A DNA stretch of 64,000 nucleotides from Acheta domesticus (taxonomy: Eukaryota; Arthropoda; Insecta; Orthoptera; Gryllidae), in NCBI GenBank assembly GCA_031308135.1, contig JAHLJT010003656.1, positions 48,738,335 through 48,802,334 of the forward strand. The letters run 5' to 3'. Shown here one piece after another: positions 10,878 to 19,430 of this stretch. Position 1 is the stretch's first letter; every line of letters starts with the position of its first letter. Position numbers and translations under genes: made by a program. Below the pieces are notes generated by a model. The model was not told the origin of the DNA, did not search any database, and worked only from the letters and a program-made list of their open reading frames with translations.

Positions 10878-11446
10878 TGTTGTGTACCAAATGAAACAAT
10901 CCTCTGCGTTCTGCAACAACAATTTATTATTCATAAAATCCCAAATAATAATACACAAAATTCTGCCAGGAGTCCCAATATCGAAGATCAGTTTTTATAG
11001 CCGGGTCGTTATACTGATTACAAAATGCCGTTAATCAAGAATCACAAGTGAGTATGCCAGGTACAATGTTCAAGTCCAGTTGATGCTCTACAAAATGCGG
11101 TCGGTGACGGAAAGGCGGGGCCCTGGCCCCGCGGCTGCCTCGTCGGCTTTTCCACCCCTTCGCAGGGGAAGGGAGTCTGCTGCGTGCCCCCTCTTCTATA
11201 GGAGGAGGGAGGGGGGCGCCTTCCACGCCTTGGCCGCTCTCCTGGGGCGGTGAGGCGTATCGCTTCTGCAGGCGCTCTCTGCGGCGCCTGTGCTGGCCTC
11301 TGGCGTTGCTGGCGGACACTACACCCTCCCCACCTAATTGTGGGAGTATGGGGCGAGGTGCTTCTGCAGGCGCGCTCTACGGCGCCTGTGCTGGCCTGTG
11401 GCGCTGCTGGCGGACTTTTGTAGTTCCGGCGCAGGCGGACACTACA
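10878..11446 (-). repeat. 3' LTR of the TR-GAG-like element
   Basis: Direct repeat of 14543-15112. On the minus strand it starts TGTAGTGTCCGCC and ends ACAACA. TATAAAAA is at 10992-10999 (complement strand) and AATAAA at 10923-10928, about 65 bp downstream, a plausible core promoter and polyadenylation pair. The GC-rich U3 half contains an internal copy of the LTR edge (see the 123-bp duplication). Confidence 0.9.
11201..11446 (-). repeat. 123-bp internal duplication of the LTR edge and PPT within the LTR
   Basis: GCGGACACTACA followed by CCCTCCCCACCTAATTGTGG occurs at the true LTR/PPT junction (11435-11466) and again 123 bp further into the LTR (11312-11343). The same spacing is seen in the other LTR (14989 and 15112). 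A related GC-rich module with CCTCCCCACCTAACTGTGG is also present inside ORF2 at about 11969. Confidence 0.8.
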
Positions 11447-11458
11447 CCCTCCCCACCT
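11447..11458 (-). promoter_or_regulatory. Polypurine tract
   Basis: On the minus strand the sequence AGGTGGGGAGGG lies immediately before the TGTAG start of the 3' LTR, the expected position of the plus-strand primer for LTR-element replication. Confidence 0.7.
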
Positions 11459-11631
11459 AATTGTGGGAGTAGGGGGTGATGCGCTTCTGCAAGCGCGGGC
11501 TGCAGCGGCTGGGTGCTGCCTTCTGCTTCTTTTGCTGCTGCTACCGATCAGGCAACTGCACCGGTCGCGCCTCTTTCTCAGAGACTGCGTTCTGCATTGC
11601 GGCGTCGCTGCATGCAGGCGGGCCCGCCCGA

Positions 11632-13863
11632 TCACGCGAGCCCCGTTTGCCGCTGTTCAACTGCTGGTTGGCCACCCGGTGCTGCTGTTGCGACTGGTGC
11701 TGACTGCTCGTCGGGCTGCTCGTTCTGCGGCGGCAATTCAACTTCGAGTCCGCCGTTCTGAAAACTAAACAGCCTGTCTGAGTTTTCGTCCTGTTCAATT
11801 TGCCTTACCGATTGTGGTTTATCAATGCCGGGTATGTAATACGTCCGGTGCCTAACATATTCCTGATACCGCCCTGGCGGGGGCTGCTGTAGCTGCTGCT
11901 GATTGATGCTGATGAAATCACGGCTCTGATTGTCGCCGCTGCATATCCGTCTCTGATGTGGCTTCGTGCCTCCCCACCTAACTGTGGGAGTGGGGGGCGA
12001 TGCGCTTCCGTAGGCGCGCTCTGCGGCGCCTGGGCGCCGTCTTCTGCTACTTCTCCTGCTGCCCACGCAGGGGCTACTGCATCTGCTGCCGATGATGGTG
12101 CCACCGCTTCGGTTGCTGCTATGGCGCCTCCGTCCCTGAGGCTGTGTCCTGTCTCCCGGCCTCGCTGCTGTGCGGTTGCCGCTGCTGCGGCGGCTGCTCC
12201 GGGTACAGATTCTGCTCCTCTTCCCCGGGGACCATCTTCTGCGTTTCGGCGTCCGTTTCGCTTGGCTGCTGCCGTTGCTGCGACTGCTGCTCCTGCGGGT
12301 GTTATCTCTAAACAATTTCAAAACTGAAAATACAACCAAAATTGTGCTTCTTGAGGGCAACCCTGTCATGTCTCTTAGTTGTCGCCCGACTAGTTTCCAC
12401 AAAAACAGCCTAACAGCTACTTTCTTCAGTTTTTTCTTTCTCTTAACAGCCCGCCTGTCAGTACAATAATTACTAATGTTCGTCACTTGAACTATCACAT
12501 TGCGCTTCAAAGATACTGCTTTGCTGCCTAGGCTTCCTAAGTTCACCCGTGGGCTTACACTCGCCCATCGCTTACACTCGTACCCGTTTGGTAGCTTGCA
12601 CTCTAACTTGCCGCCCGTGGCCCTGGCGCCATCGCCTTGAGCCAGGCGTCTACTTCTACGGTGCACTACGCGACATCTAACCTTGCATTGCTTACCACCA
12701 TTATGTGTGAACTTCATACCTCTACTTCGGGCTTTCGCCAACTCTTTCATACCAAACTTTATTCGAATTGCTTTCTTTCGTGTTGCTGACACCTCTACTT
12801 CTAACTCCAAATGCATTGGCGCTTTACCGTTCTGGTCACTGTCTATACTTTTGGAAACGAGCTCTGTCTTATCATCACAACTGCCACCGTCTAACTCTTT
12901 GCTACTAACCGCGGCAGTCCTGTTGTCGCTATCCAGTCTGTATTGCCCCGTCTTCTGCTCTTTACAGCACTGTCCGTTGCGCTCTTGCCTACAACTTACA
13001 ATATGATCGTTGTGTGATTCTATTTCCCTACTCTCAGCGCTTACGCTTTCATCTGCACCACTATTTACTCTACCATTACTACCAGTTTTACCCATATTAA
13101 CAATTACTTTACCATTACTTTCAGTTTTATACATATTACAATTTACTTTACTATTACTTTCAATTTCATACATATTTACATTTCTAATCAATAGCTTCTC
13201 ACTAGCAACTACGTTATCTGTTACCGAGCCTTCACTAGTCTTCCTTTCGTGTAAACTTCGCTTTAACGTTGTAAGCTCGCTCACCGACAAGCTCAAAATT
13301 TCCCTCCTGTTACTATGACCGTTCATTGGTCTACGCTCACTCTCCGATCTGTTCACTTTCTTACTCTTGCTCTGAGCTTTCCCAACGTTTTGCCTATTTC
13401 TACTACTGTCAGTTTCAAAGTCACAATACATTTTTCTACATAATTCTTCCTGATCTACAACTGTATATTTCCATTCATTGCTAATGAATATTTCACGAAA
13501 ATTCTGCATTCCTATCTGCATCTTGCTACAATTCACTTCACATCTAAGGCTTTCTGCTGCTCTATCTTGCTCCTGATTACTACTACTCTTTTGAAGTCTG
13601 TTTCTCTTCAGAGACCAGTTGCCATTACAAAGATTCCTACCTGGCTTACTTGTGCGCACTTGATCCTCGCCGAGCGTGTTCACCTTCGCTGAGGGGTCAC
13701 CGTTGTGGTAGCTCACTGCAGCCTCGTCTCCTACCGGGAACGTGGCGACCTTTCCTCGTCTGCCACGCGTCACTCTAGCGCCGAGTCTAGCGACTACCTT
13801 GCTGCTTGGCGTCACTTGGTCCACGACCTCTCTGGAGGTGGCAATGTCCCTCTCGCCTGCCAC
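11632..13863 (-). CDS. ORF2: long unrecognised protein of the LTR element
   Basis: 743 codons, open without a stop, in the +1 frame relative to ORF1 and overlapping it by 77 bp. Residues 1-36 repeat the end of ORF1 (RDIATSREV versus RDIAASREV) because of the 97-bp duplication, so the ATG may not be a real start; a +1 shift from ORF1 is as likely. Residues 75-330 are Ser/Asn/Lys-rich, with three 12-13-residue repeats at about 229-268 (MYEIESNSKVN, MYKTESNGKV, MGKTGSNGRVN). Residues 380-520 are Lys/Arg-rich. Residues 520-640 are Arg/Ser/Pro-rich and include the GC-rich module shared with the LTR. The tail is Gln/Pro-rich. No protease, RT, RNase H, integrase or membrane segment is visible. Function unknown; it may be an extended Gag or captured sequence. 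Confidence 0.5.
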   Translation of the reverse strand: MAGERDIATSREVVDQVTPSSKVVARLGARVTRGRRGKVATFPVGDEAAVSYHNGDPSAKVNTLGEDQVRTSKPGRNLCNGNWSLKRNRLQKSSSNQEQDRAAESLRCEVNCSKMQIGMQNFREIFISNEWKYTVVDQEELCRKMYCDFETDSSRNRQNVGKAQSKSKKVNRSESERRPMNGHSNRREILSLSVSELTTLKRSLHERKTSEGSVTDNVVASEKLLIRNVNMYEIESNSKVNCNMYKTESNGKVIVNMGKTGSNGRVNSGADESVSAESREIESHNDHIVSCRQERNGQCCKEQKTGQYRLDSDNRTAAVSSKELDGGSCDDKTELVSKSIDSDQNGKAPMHLELEVEVSATRKKAIRIKFGMKELAKARSRGMKFTHNGGKQCKVRCRVVHRRSRRLAQGDGARATGGKLECKLPNGYECKRWASVSPRVNLGSLGSKAVSLKRNVIVQVTNISNYCTDRRAVKRKKKLKKVAVRLFLWKLVGRQLRDMTGLPSRSTILVVFSVLKLFRDNTRRSSSRSNGSSQAKRTPKRRRWSPGKRSRICTRSSRRSSGNRTAARPGDRTQPQGRRRHSSNRSGGTIIGSRCSSPCVGSRRSSRRRRPGAAERAYGSASPPTPTVRWGGTKPHQRRICSGDNQSRDFISINQQQLQQPPPGRYQEYVRHRTYYIPGIDKPQSVRQIEQDENSDRLFSFQNGGLEVELPPQNEQPDEQSAPVATAAPGGQPAVEQRQTGLA

Positions 13864-13956
13864 GTCTCACTCTGGCGCCGAGTCCAGCGACCGCCTTACT
13901 GCTTGCCGTCGCCTGGCTCGCGACCTCTCTGGAGGCGGCAATGTCCCTCACGCCAA
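13763..13956 (-). repeat. 97-bp imperfect tandem duplication across the ORF1/ORF2 overlap
   Basis: GACCTCTCTGGAGG occurs at 13825 and again at 13922, giving a period of 97 bp. The two units agree at roughly 85% of positions. Because 97 is not a multiple of three, the duplication moves the reading frame and explains why ORF1 and ORF2 encode similar segments in different frames. Confidence 0.85.
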
Positions 13957-14515
13957 TCTCGCTAGAAGCCGCCGCTACCACTCCCTTGGCCTCGTCCACG
14001 CTCCGTGATGGCGCCGGCTGCGGCGCATCCTTCAAAAAAGCTTGATTAAGCTGCACTCTACTCTGGAACTCACGTTGCCGTTCTTTCTGCCCGACCACTC
14101 GCTGCTCCCTGTGCTCCTTGTGCAAGGCCAGCTGCTGTTGACATTGGTTCTCCTTAAATTTTAAACTTTCTACTGGTTCGTGCGGGCTGCGCTGCTGCAA
14201 TAACTCGTCAGGCTCGCTACTAGGAATGCTTAGAAACAATGCGCGCTTGCTATCTTCGTCCGTTACCTTATGGAAAGCGAGGTGTTGCTGCAACTTCGCC
14301 GCGTACGAACACCATTTCTCCTTGCGCGCGTCGAAGGAGGGAAAGGACGGTACTACCTGCCGCTGAGCCGCTGGCGTGGCCATGGCCGTGATCGCTTGCA
14401 GTAAGGCCGCGTGCCGCTGTAGCTGGCGCTCCTCCCGTCTTTCCTGCCATTCTTCGTGTCGTTGTAACTGCTGTAGTAGCCCGATGAGTTGTGCCGTCTG
14501 GTCGCCTGTTGCCAT
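13787..14515 (-). CDS. ORF1: Gag-like protein of the LTR element
   Basis: The 242-residue product starts 28 bases after the 5' LTR. Residues 8-45 form a Gln/Glu/Arg-rich, probably coiled-coil helix. Residues 57-118 match the N-terminal capsid region of Gypsy-type Gag: SFPSFDARKEKWCSY, LQQHLAFH, then RALFLSIPSSE and a PHEPVESL block. In related Gags the rest of capsid and a CCHC zinc knuckle would follow; here a Gln/Lys/Glu-rich stretch (residues 119-170) replaces them and no zinc knuckle is seen. The last 45 residues lie in a 97-bp imperfect duplication shared with the start of ORF2. It would form the particle that packages the element RNA, if still functional. The start is the first ATG after the PBS. 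Confidence 0.7.
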   Translation of the reverse strand: MATGDQTAQLIGLLQQLQRHEEWQERREERQLQRHAALLQAITAMATPAAQRQVVPSFPSFDARKEKWCSYAAKLQQHLAFHKVTDEDSKRALFLSIPSSEPDELLQQRSPHEPVESLKFKENQCQQQLALHKEHREQRVVGQKERQREFQSRVQLNQAFLKDAPQPAPSRSVDEAKGVVAAASSEIGVRDIAASREVASQATASSKAVAGLGARVRRGRREGHCHLQRGRGPSDAKQQGSR

Positions 14516-14524
14516 CTTCTTTTA

Positions 14525-14535
14525 CCTCGTCGCCA
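14525..14535 (-). promoter_or_regulatory. Primer-binding-site candidate
   Basis: On the minus strand TGGCGACGAGG begins 7 bases downstream of the 5' LTR end (14543). TGG-initial sites here pair with the CCA end of a tRNA. I could not assign the tRNA. The leader is very short: ORF1's ATG follows at 14515. Confidence 0.55.
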
Positions 14536-14542
14536 AATAAAT

Positions 14543-15112
14543 TGTTGTATACCAAATGAAACAATCCTCTGCGTTCTGCAACAACAATTTATTATTCATA
14601 AAATCCCAAATAATAATACACAAAATTCTGCCAGGAGTCCCAATATCGAAGATCAGTTTTTATAGCCGGGTCGTTATACTGATTAGAAAATGCCGTTAAT
14701 CAAGAATCACAAGTGAGTATGCCTGGTACAATGTTCAAGTCCAGTTGATGCTCTACAAAATGCGGTCGGTGACGGAAAGGCGGGGCCCTGGCCCCGCGGC
14801 TGCCTCGTCGGCTTTTCCACCCCTTCGCAGGGGAAGGGAGTCTGCTGCGTGCCCCCTCTTCTATAGGAGGAGGGAGGGGGGGCGCCTTCCACGCCTTGGC
14901 CGCTCTCCTGGGGCGGTGAGGCGTATCGCTTCTGCAGGCGCTCTCTGCGGCGCCTGTGCTGGCCTCTGGCGTTGCTGGCGGACACTACACCCTCCCCACC
15001 TAATTGTGGGAGTATGGGGCGAGGTGCTTCTGCAGGCGCGCTCTACGGCGCCTGTGCTGGCCTGTGGCGCTGCTGGCGGACTTTTGTAGTTCCGGCGCAG
15101 GCGGACACTACA
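14543..15112 (-). repeat. 5' LTR of the TR-GAG-like element
   Basis: Matches the 3' LTR with about four differences: one in the first dozen bases (GTATACC versus GTGTACC), two single-base changes near 14684 and 14722, and one extra G near 14881. TATAAAAA is at 14657-14664 and AATAAA at 14588-14593 on the minus strand. Confidence 0.9.
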
Positions 15113-15117
15113 GTAAT

Positions 15118-16070
15118 GTTCCTATGAAAAATTATCTGAAGAAAAACTAATCGGGCTGAGTAATTAGCATTACGTACGTAACGCAAACATGTTTTATTAC
15201 TTTGGAACAGCAACGCTCCAGGATATACCGGCCCGGCGACAGTATCGCCTAGACTATAATGCGCGACGCAACTGCCACCGTTATTAGTTCTCACATGCGT
15301 CGGTCTCTCTTCAGTCCTACACTTCTCTTGGTCGGGTTATCATTTCTCTTACTTTTCTCTTTCAAGATCTATCCACAATTTCAGTTTAAACACAATGACG
15401 AAGCTGTGCCACACTACCCAACGGCATTCATTATTCACCATTACTTTTTATTTACCGAGCCTCTGCTTAAAAAGAGATGGTGGTAAACAAAAACCCTAGT
15501 ATTAACAAAATTAATTAATATTGATGCACATGCAGAAAAAGGCCGGTGAGTTTTGTATAACATGAAAACATACAAACGATTTTGATACCTTTATGCTATC
15601 TCTCGCAAAAATTAGTTTTTGCAACCTATCAACCTGGTTTCAATATAAACGAATCAGTGAAATTAAATTGTTAAATGTAAAAATCGTCGAATGTTTAAAT
15701 AATGAGTTTTTAATTCTAGGTATTTCAACCAACCAGATTTTTGAATATTTTCCATCAACAATGAATTCGTTTGCAATAAAGGATCATTTTGTTAGGACAA
15801 CAAATGCGTGCAACTATTACGAGATATCGAACAAAGGGTAAAAATCAGAATGATCGCTGAAAGCAATTCTACCGAAAGCAATTCTGACCCAATTGAATAA
15901 TTGTGAAATACATCAACAGGCAGGAATTATTTAAAACGGCAATTACATGAAACGGTGCAGAAATAGCTCACATTTCTGAAGAGTTTCGGCATTATCCAGC
16001 AACTAAACACGAGCGAGTCTTCGTCGTGACGATAGGCTTCAAACCCCTTTCATTCCTAACTCAGAGAAGT
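15118..16070. other. AT-rich DNA, nothing recognised
   Basis: No gene supported. Short ORFs (75 and 82 codons) have AT-rich composition and no recognisable motif. A polymorphism-free assignment to any repeat is not possible by eye. Confidence 0.4.
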
Positions 16071-16074
16071 TTAT

Positions 16075-16640
16075 TCATCGATTAATTACTAGTCATTCTG
16101 GGCGTGTCTTCAGCTGATGTCATTAATCCCGTAAGCATAGTGCGTGTTTGCTTGTGTTGTAACGGAGGGAATGGTGACCTTGCCCCGCAGGATGACGAAA
16201 TCCGGCGCCAACCGCCAGTTAGCGGGGTTTTCCACAAAACAGGTATCTCCCACCACCGGGGCACCGCCCCAGCCAGAATAAGCTCTAAGCTCCCGACTGG
16301 TCTCCCGGCTTGTGTGGTATGGTACAACATGTAAGTGTACGTGTGTGTAAGTGGTAAGATACTACATGAAATGGAAGTAGACGATCGCGCACGATCCAAG
16401 GTCCAAGGTTTGTTAGGGTACTGCTCCAGCATTCGGCTGGTGTTGATCGGAGAAACCACGCAAAATTACCGATCAGAGTCGCTAGAATTCTCCTCCAGAC
16501 ACCGACAGACCTCGATCTAGCTATCCGGCTAGTGTCGCAAATCCTGTCACCGGCGGGACTCGAAACCCAGGACCTCCCGGTCAGAGGCACTGCAGTCACA
16601 TCAATTGATGCCCTGAGCCACTTCTCACGGTTTCAGAAAA
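16075..16640 (-). mobile_element. tRNA-derived SINE family A, full-length copy (~560 bp)
   Basis: The 5' head on the minus strand (16640 down to about 16550) has GTGGCTCAGGGCATC as box A and GGTTTCGAGTCCCGCC as box B, the layout of a tRNA-derived polymerase III promoter. The body holds CTCTGATCGGTA, a GATCGTGCGCGATCG-like block and GGTGGTGGGAGATACC. The 3' end is a short ATTAAT/GATGAATA-type tail at about 16075. Related copies lie at 18410, 41360, 53060 and 55672 in this window, supporting a true interspersed family. ORFs inside it are not genes. Confidence 0.75.
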
Positions 16641-17640
16641 GTCCGCTTCCACGGCAGGCCATGCATTATCCCGTACACCAGTGGTGTCAAGGCCTCCTAC
16701 TGATGGCAGTGGCACGCCTCACGGCACCGTGCCATGGCACGTGCCTCACTGCGCCACTAGCGTCGGAGAGGAAACTATTAGTAACCCCGCCGTTTTACAG
16801 TAGTGATGGTGTTGTCTCTTGCGGTGGGGTTATGAACTGCGTGGAGAGGCGATTTCATCGTGGCTCTCATGCCACGGACTCCTGCTCGTGGCATCGATCT
16901 TGACAACACTGCCGTACAAGAAACGCCGTCACGCACACAGACGGCTCCGCTCACCGTCGGTGTCGATGCCTTTTGAATGGCCCGCGCCATTCAAAAGTCT
17001 CGCCGCCAGCCGAGCTCCATGCCATTAGCCCTAGATTACAAAGGCGTCCTCTGTCAGACGACACAACTAGTGCCCAAAGCTTCCCCCATCCCCTTCCCAG
17101 CACTCTCCGTTTCTGAAACTCTAGGTATCTCTATTGTGTGACTAGTCAGTAAAATACATCTAACCTTGTGCGCGTGCCTATTTCCGGTACACGCCATTTC
17201 CGGTGTACGCCAACACGCGTCGTCCAGTAGACTGTGCTTGCCTAATTACGTCATTTTTCTGTCATTATATTGCCTAATAGTGGGAATAATGAATACGAAA
17301 ATGAATAATGAATACATGGTCTTGTAGCATTTAAGTGTTGTTCTAAAAATATAGCAATCATAATGGGGCGACGGCGATCATAACGAATGTTGCATGACGA
17401 GTTATTATGACGGATGCTTCTCAAAAGCCGTGTGAGAACAGCACCAAGCGAATGTGTGCGGTGGGAGTCACGTTACTTCGGTGTATCTATAAAACCCATT
17501 AAAATGTAATTTATAACTTCTTATCATACGTGTTCAATCCATTCAATTTTGTGTTTTATTGTAAAAATGAGTTATTCTTTATTTTTACCGAAAGTAATCT
17601 CCCGGACTACGCCTTTGTAATAACGCTTAGTACGGGTCGC
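16641..17640. other. No recognisable gene; one perfect hairpin at 16970-16998
   Basis: CTTTTGAATGGC and GCCATTCAAAAG form a 12-bp perfect hairpin with a 4-nt loop at about 16970-16998. CAGTGGTGTCAA at about 16678 resembles a hAT-type terminus, but no matching right end was found. GCC/GTG-rich repeats around 16710-16745 (GTGCCATGGCACGTGCC) are also partly self-complementary. The rest is unremarkable. Confidence 0.4.
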
Positions 17641-17935
17641 CTCTATAATGTAGGGTTAGGGAGCTCAGCGAGTGCCGAGCGCTTCCAACGGCCGCCGCCG
17701 CCGCGCCTCTGTCGCTTTCAGTCCGGATGGGACCTCACCGCGGCGCGACGCAATAAAAAAAAAGAATAATTTGCTTTCCCGCGCTGCACTCTGCCCCGGT
17801 GGAGGTCGCTTTCGTGGGCGGTCTCTGCCACGTGAGATCATTGCCCCCGCCGCGAGCTTTGGGGCAACCGCGTGCCTTAGCGAACGCACCTTGCTCGGAG
17901 AACGCGAGAGCTGGGCACGGTGTAAGATATATAGG
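17640..17935. other. GC-rich CpG island-like segment
   Basis: A compact GC-rich patch with many CG dinucleotides and GCCGCCGCCGCCG, interrupted by an A8-10 run at 17755-17764. ORFs of 70-125 codons on both strands lack motifs. Confidence 0.35.
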
Positions 17936-18327
17936 TGTATTCACTCACAATCCAAATCTGAAGCTTATGTGAGGCTAGTTCTCACAGTTCTCGCATGTAA
18001 GCGCTGCGATCTTTGGGTCTCATTTGGGCAAGGTCATGATTGGTCGTGATCCATTCGACAGCTCTGTGGCCTGCTGATTTCTAATTTCAAGTCAGTGATT
18101 TTTCACTTCGCGGTGGAATTGGTAAAGTCTAAGCCAATAGTTAAGAAAATGGTTAGGAAACTGTGTAATAGCCACAGTTTCAAATGTCATCTTAAGATGT
18201 ATATCTTACATCGTGACCCAAACCGATCGTGCGCACAGTACGGACAACGAGGAACTAGCCTCAATCTGGCTTCAGAAAATTTGTCCCAAAGGCGGCTAGT
18301 TGACACACGTGTATATCTTACACCGTG
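17916..18327. repeat. Three copies of a TATATCTTACACCGTG motif, one inverted
   Basis: CACGGTGTAAGATATA at 17916 (inverted), TATATCTTACATCGTG at 18200 and TATATCTTACACCGTG at 18312. The inverted pair at the outside is followed on both sides by AGCTGGG, so the repeat extends past the motif. It may be the ends of a ~410-bp TIR element. Confidence 0.4.
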
Positions 18328-18409
18328 GAGCTGGGCGACAGCTCCCGAAACGTTCCTTTGTTTCGATGGATTGATGAGTTCTGGCACACATCATTCCACC
18401 ACACTACAC

Positions 18410-18795
18410 ACAATTCCTGTTAGTGTAGTACAAGTTTATCGCGGGATGTGGCGGTGCTCTCTCAGTCTGAATCAGTAAAAAACTACTGATTGACAGTGAC
18501 TATTCACGTTTTTCCTCAACCAGGTATCTCCCACCAGCGGGGCACCTCCCCAGCCGGCACAAGCTCCAAGCCCCCGGCCAGTCTCCCGGCGTGTTTGGTA
18601 GTGTAGTGCATGTGTAGTGTAGTGCGTGTGTATGTGTGTGTAAATAAGAGGTGAGGATAGGACAAGGAAGAGGAATAAAGATCGCGCACGGTCCGTGGCC
18701 CGTTTGTTAAGGTACCGCTCCGGCATTCACCTGGTGTTGATCGGAGAAACCAGATAAAACTGCCGATCAGAGCAGCAGCTCTCTCTTTATATATA
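18410..18795 (-). mobile_element. SINE family A, copy 2 (head missing)
   Basis: The body blocks CAGGTATCTCCCACCAGC, AGATCGCGCACGGTCCGTGG and GGTGTTGATCGGAGAAACCA are in the same order as in the 16075-16640 copy. The tRNA-like head beyond about 18795 is absent. A TG-rich stretch at 18600-18645 is part of the body. Confidence 0.7.
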
Positions 18796-19430
18796 CATTT
18801 CGTCATGAGCGACACTGGCGTATTAAAATGGTCTATTAAAACAATGACCAAATGCTGTTGGGACTATCTGGAACGCCTCACATGTAAGAGAAAATTTAAT
18901 ATGATCCCCATTTCACAACGATTGCAATTGAAGAGCTAAACTATTGAAGAAGACATTTTTGTAAGCATTATTATCAAGTTTATCGGTTCTTAAGGACTTT
19001 TCATATTTCGGATATTCCGATATTTTTTTATTTTAGAATTACCAAAATATGACATTTAAGAATTGGAATTTTTAAATTTATTATTATATCCGGTTAGTGG
19101 GTAAAACAAATTTTAAATAGATAGGGCTACAAGCACTACAACCAAATACCAGCTACAAAACTTCCCCATTTTTACAATATGTTTAACATAACAATACAGT
19201 GCTGAAATATTACCGCGATTCTTGCAACCAAACAAACTCAACGTAACCCATTATATTACGTGAGAGGGAATATCCACCTGGAATCTTATTTATAAGTATT
19301 TTAGACTCTGCGTAATGGAGTGATAGGAAGGGTATAGGAGGTTTAAGAGAAGGATAATGTTAACTTAGGATAAGTTTCTATTATAGCTGTGGAGGTCTGA
19401 ATTGATCTTTGGGGAGGGAGGCGTGATTGA
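18796..19430. other. AT-rich DNA; possible LINE 3' UTR at the right
   Basis: No gene. The right part (about 19250-19430) may be the 3' untranslated region of the LINE that follows, but I see no clear poly(A) end. Confidence 0.3.

Larger units (their letters stand above)
10873..15117 (-). mobile_element. Young non-autonomous LTR retrotransposon (TR-GAG-like), complete with target duplication
   Basis: Element body 10878-15112 (4235 bp) is bounded by TG...CA and by a 5-bp direct duplication, GTAAT, at 10873-10877 and 15113-15117. Two LTRs of 569 and 570 bp differ at about four positions including one indel, so the insertion is recent. On the minus strand the order is 5' LTR, PBS-like site, Gag-like ORF1, unrecognised ORF2, PPT, 3' LTR. 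No protease, reverse transcriptase, RNase H or integrase motif could be found in any frame between the LTRs. This matches the published class of LTR elements carrying gag but not pol, which must borrow enzymes from a relative. Gypsy affinity is suggested by the Gag type and 5-bp duplication but is inference. Confidence 0.85.

Noticed and set aside
16678..16700. Second hAT-type element starting CAGTGGTGTCAA
   Set aside because: No matching inverted end could be found within several kilobases.
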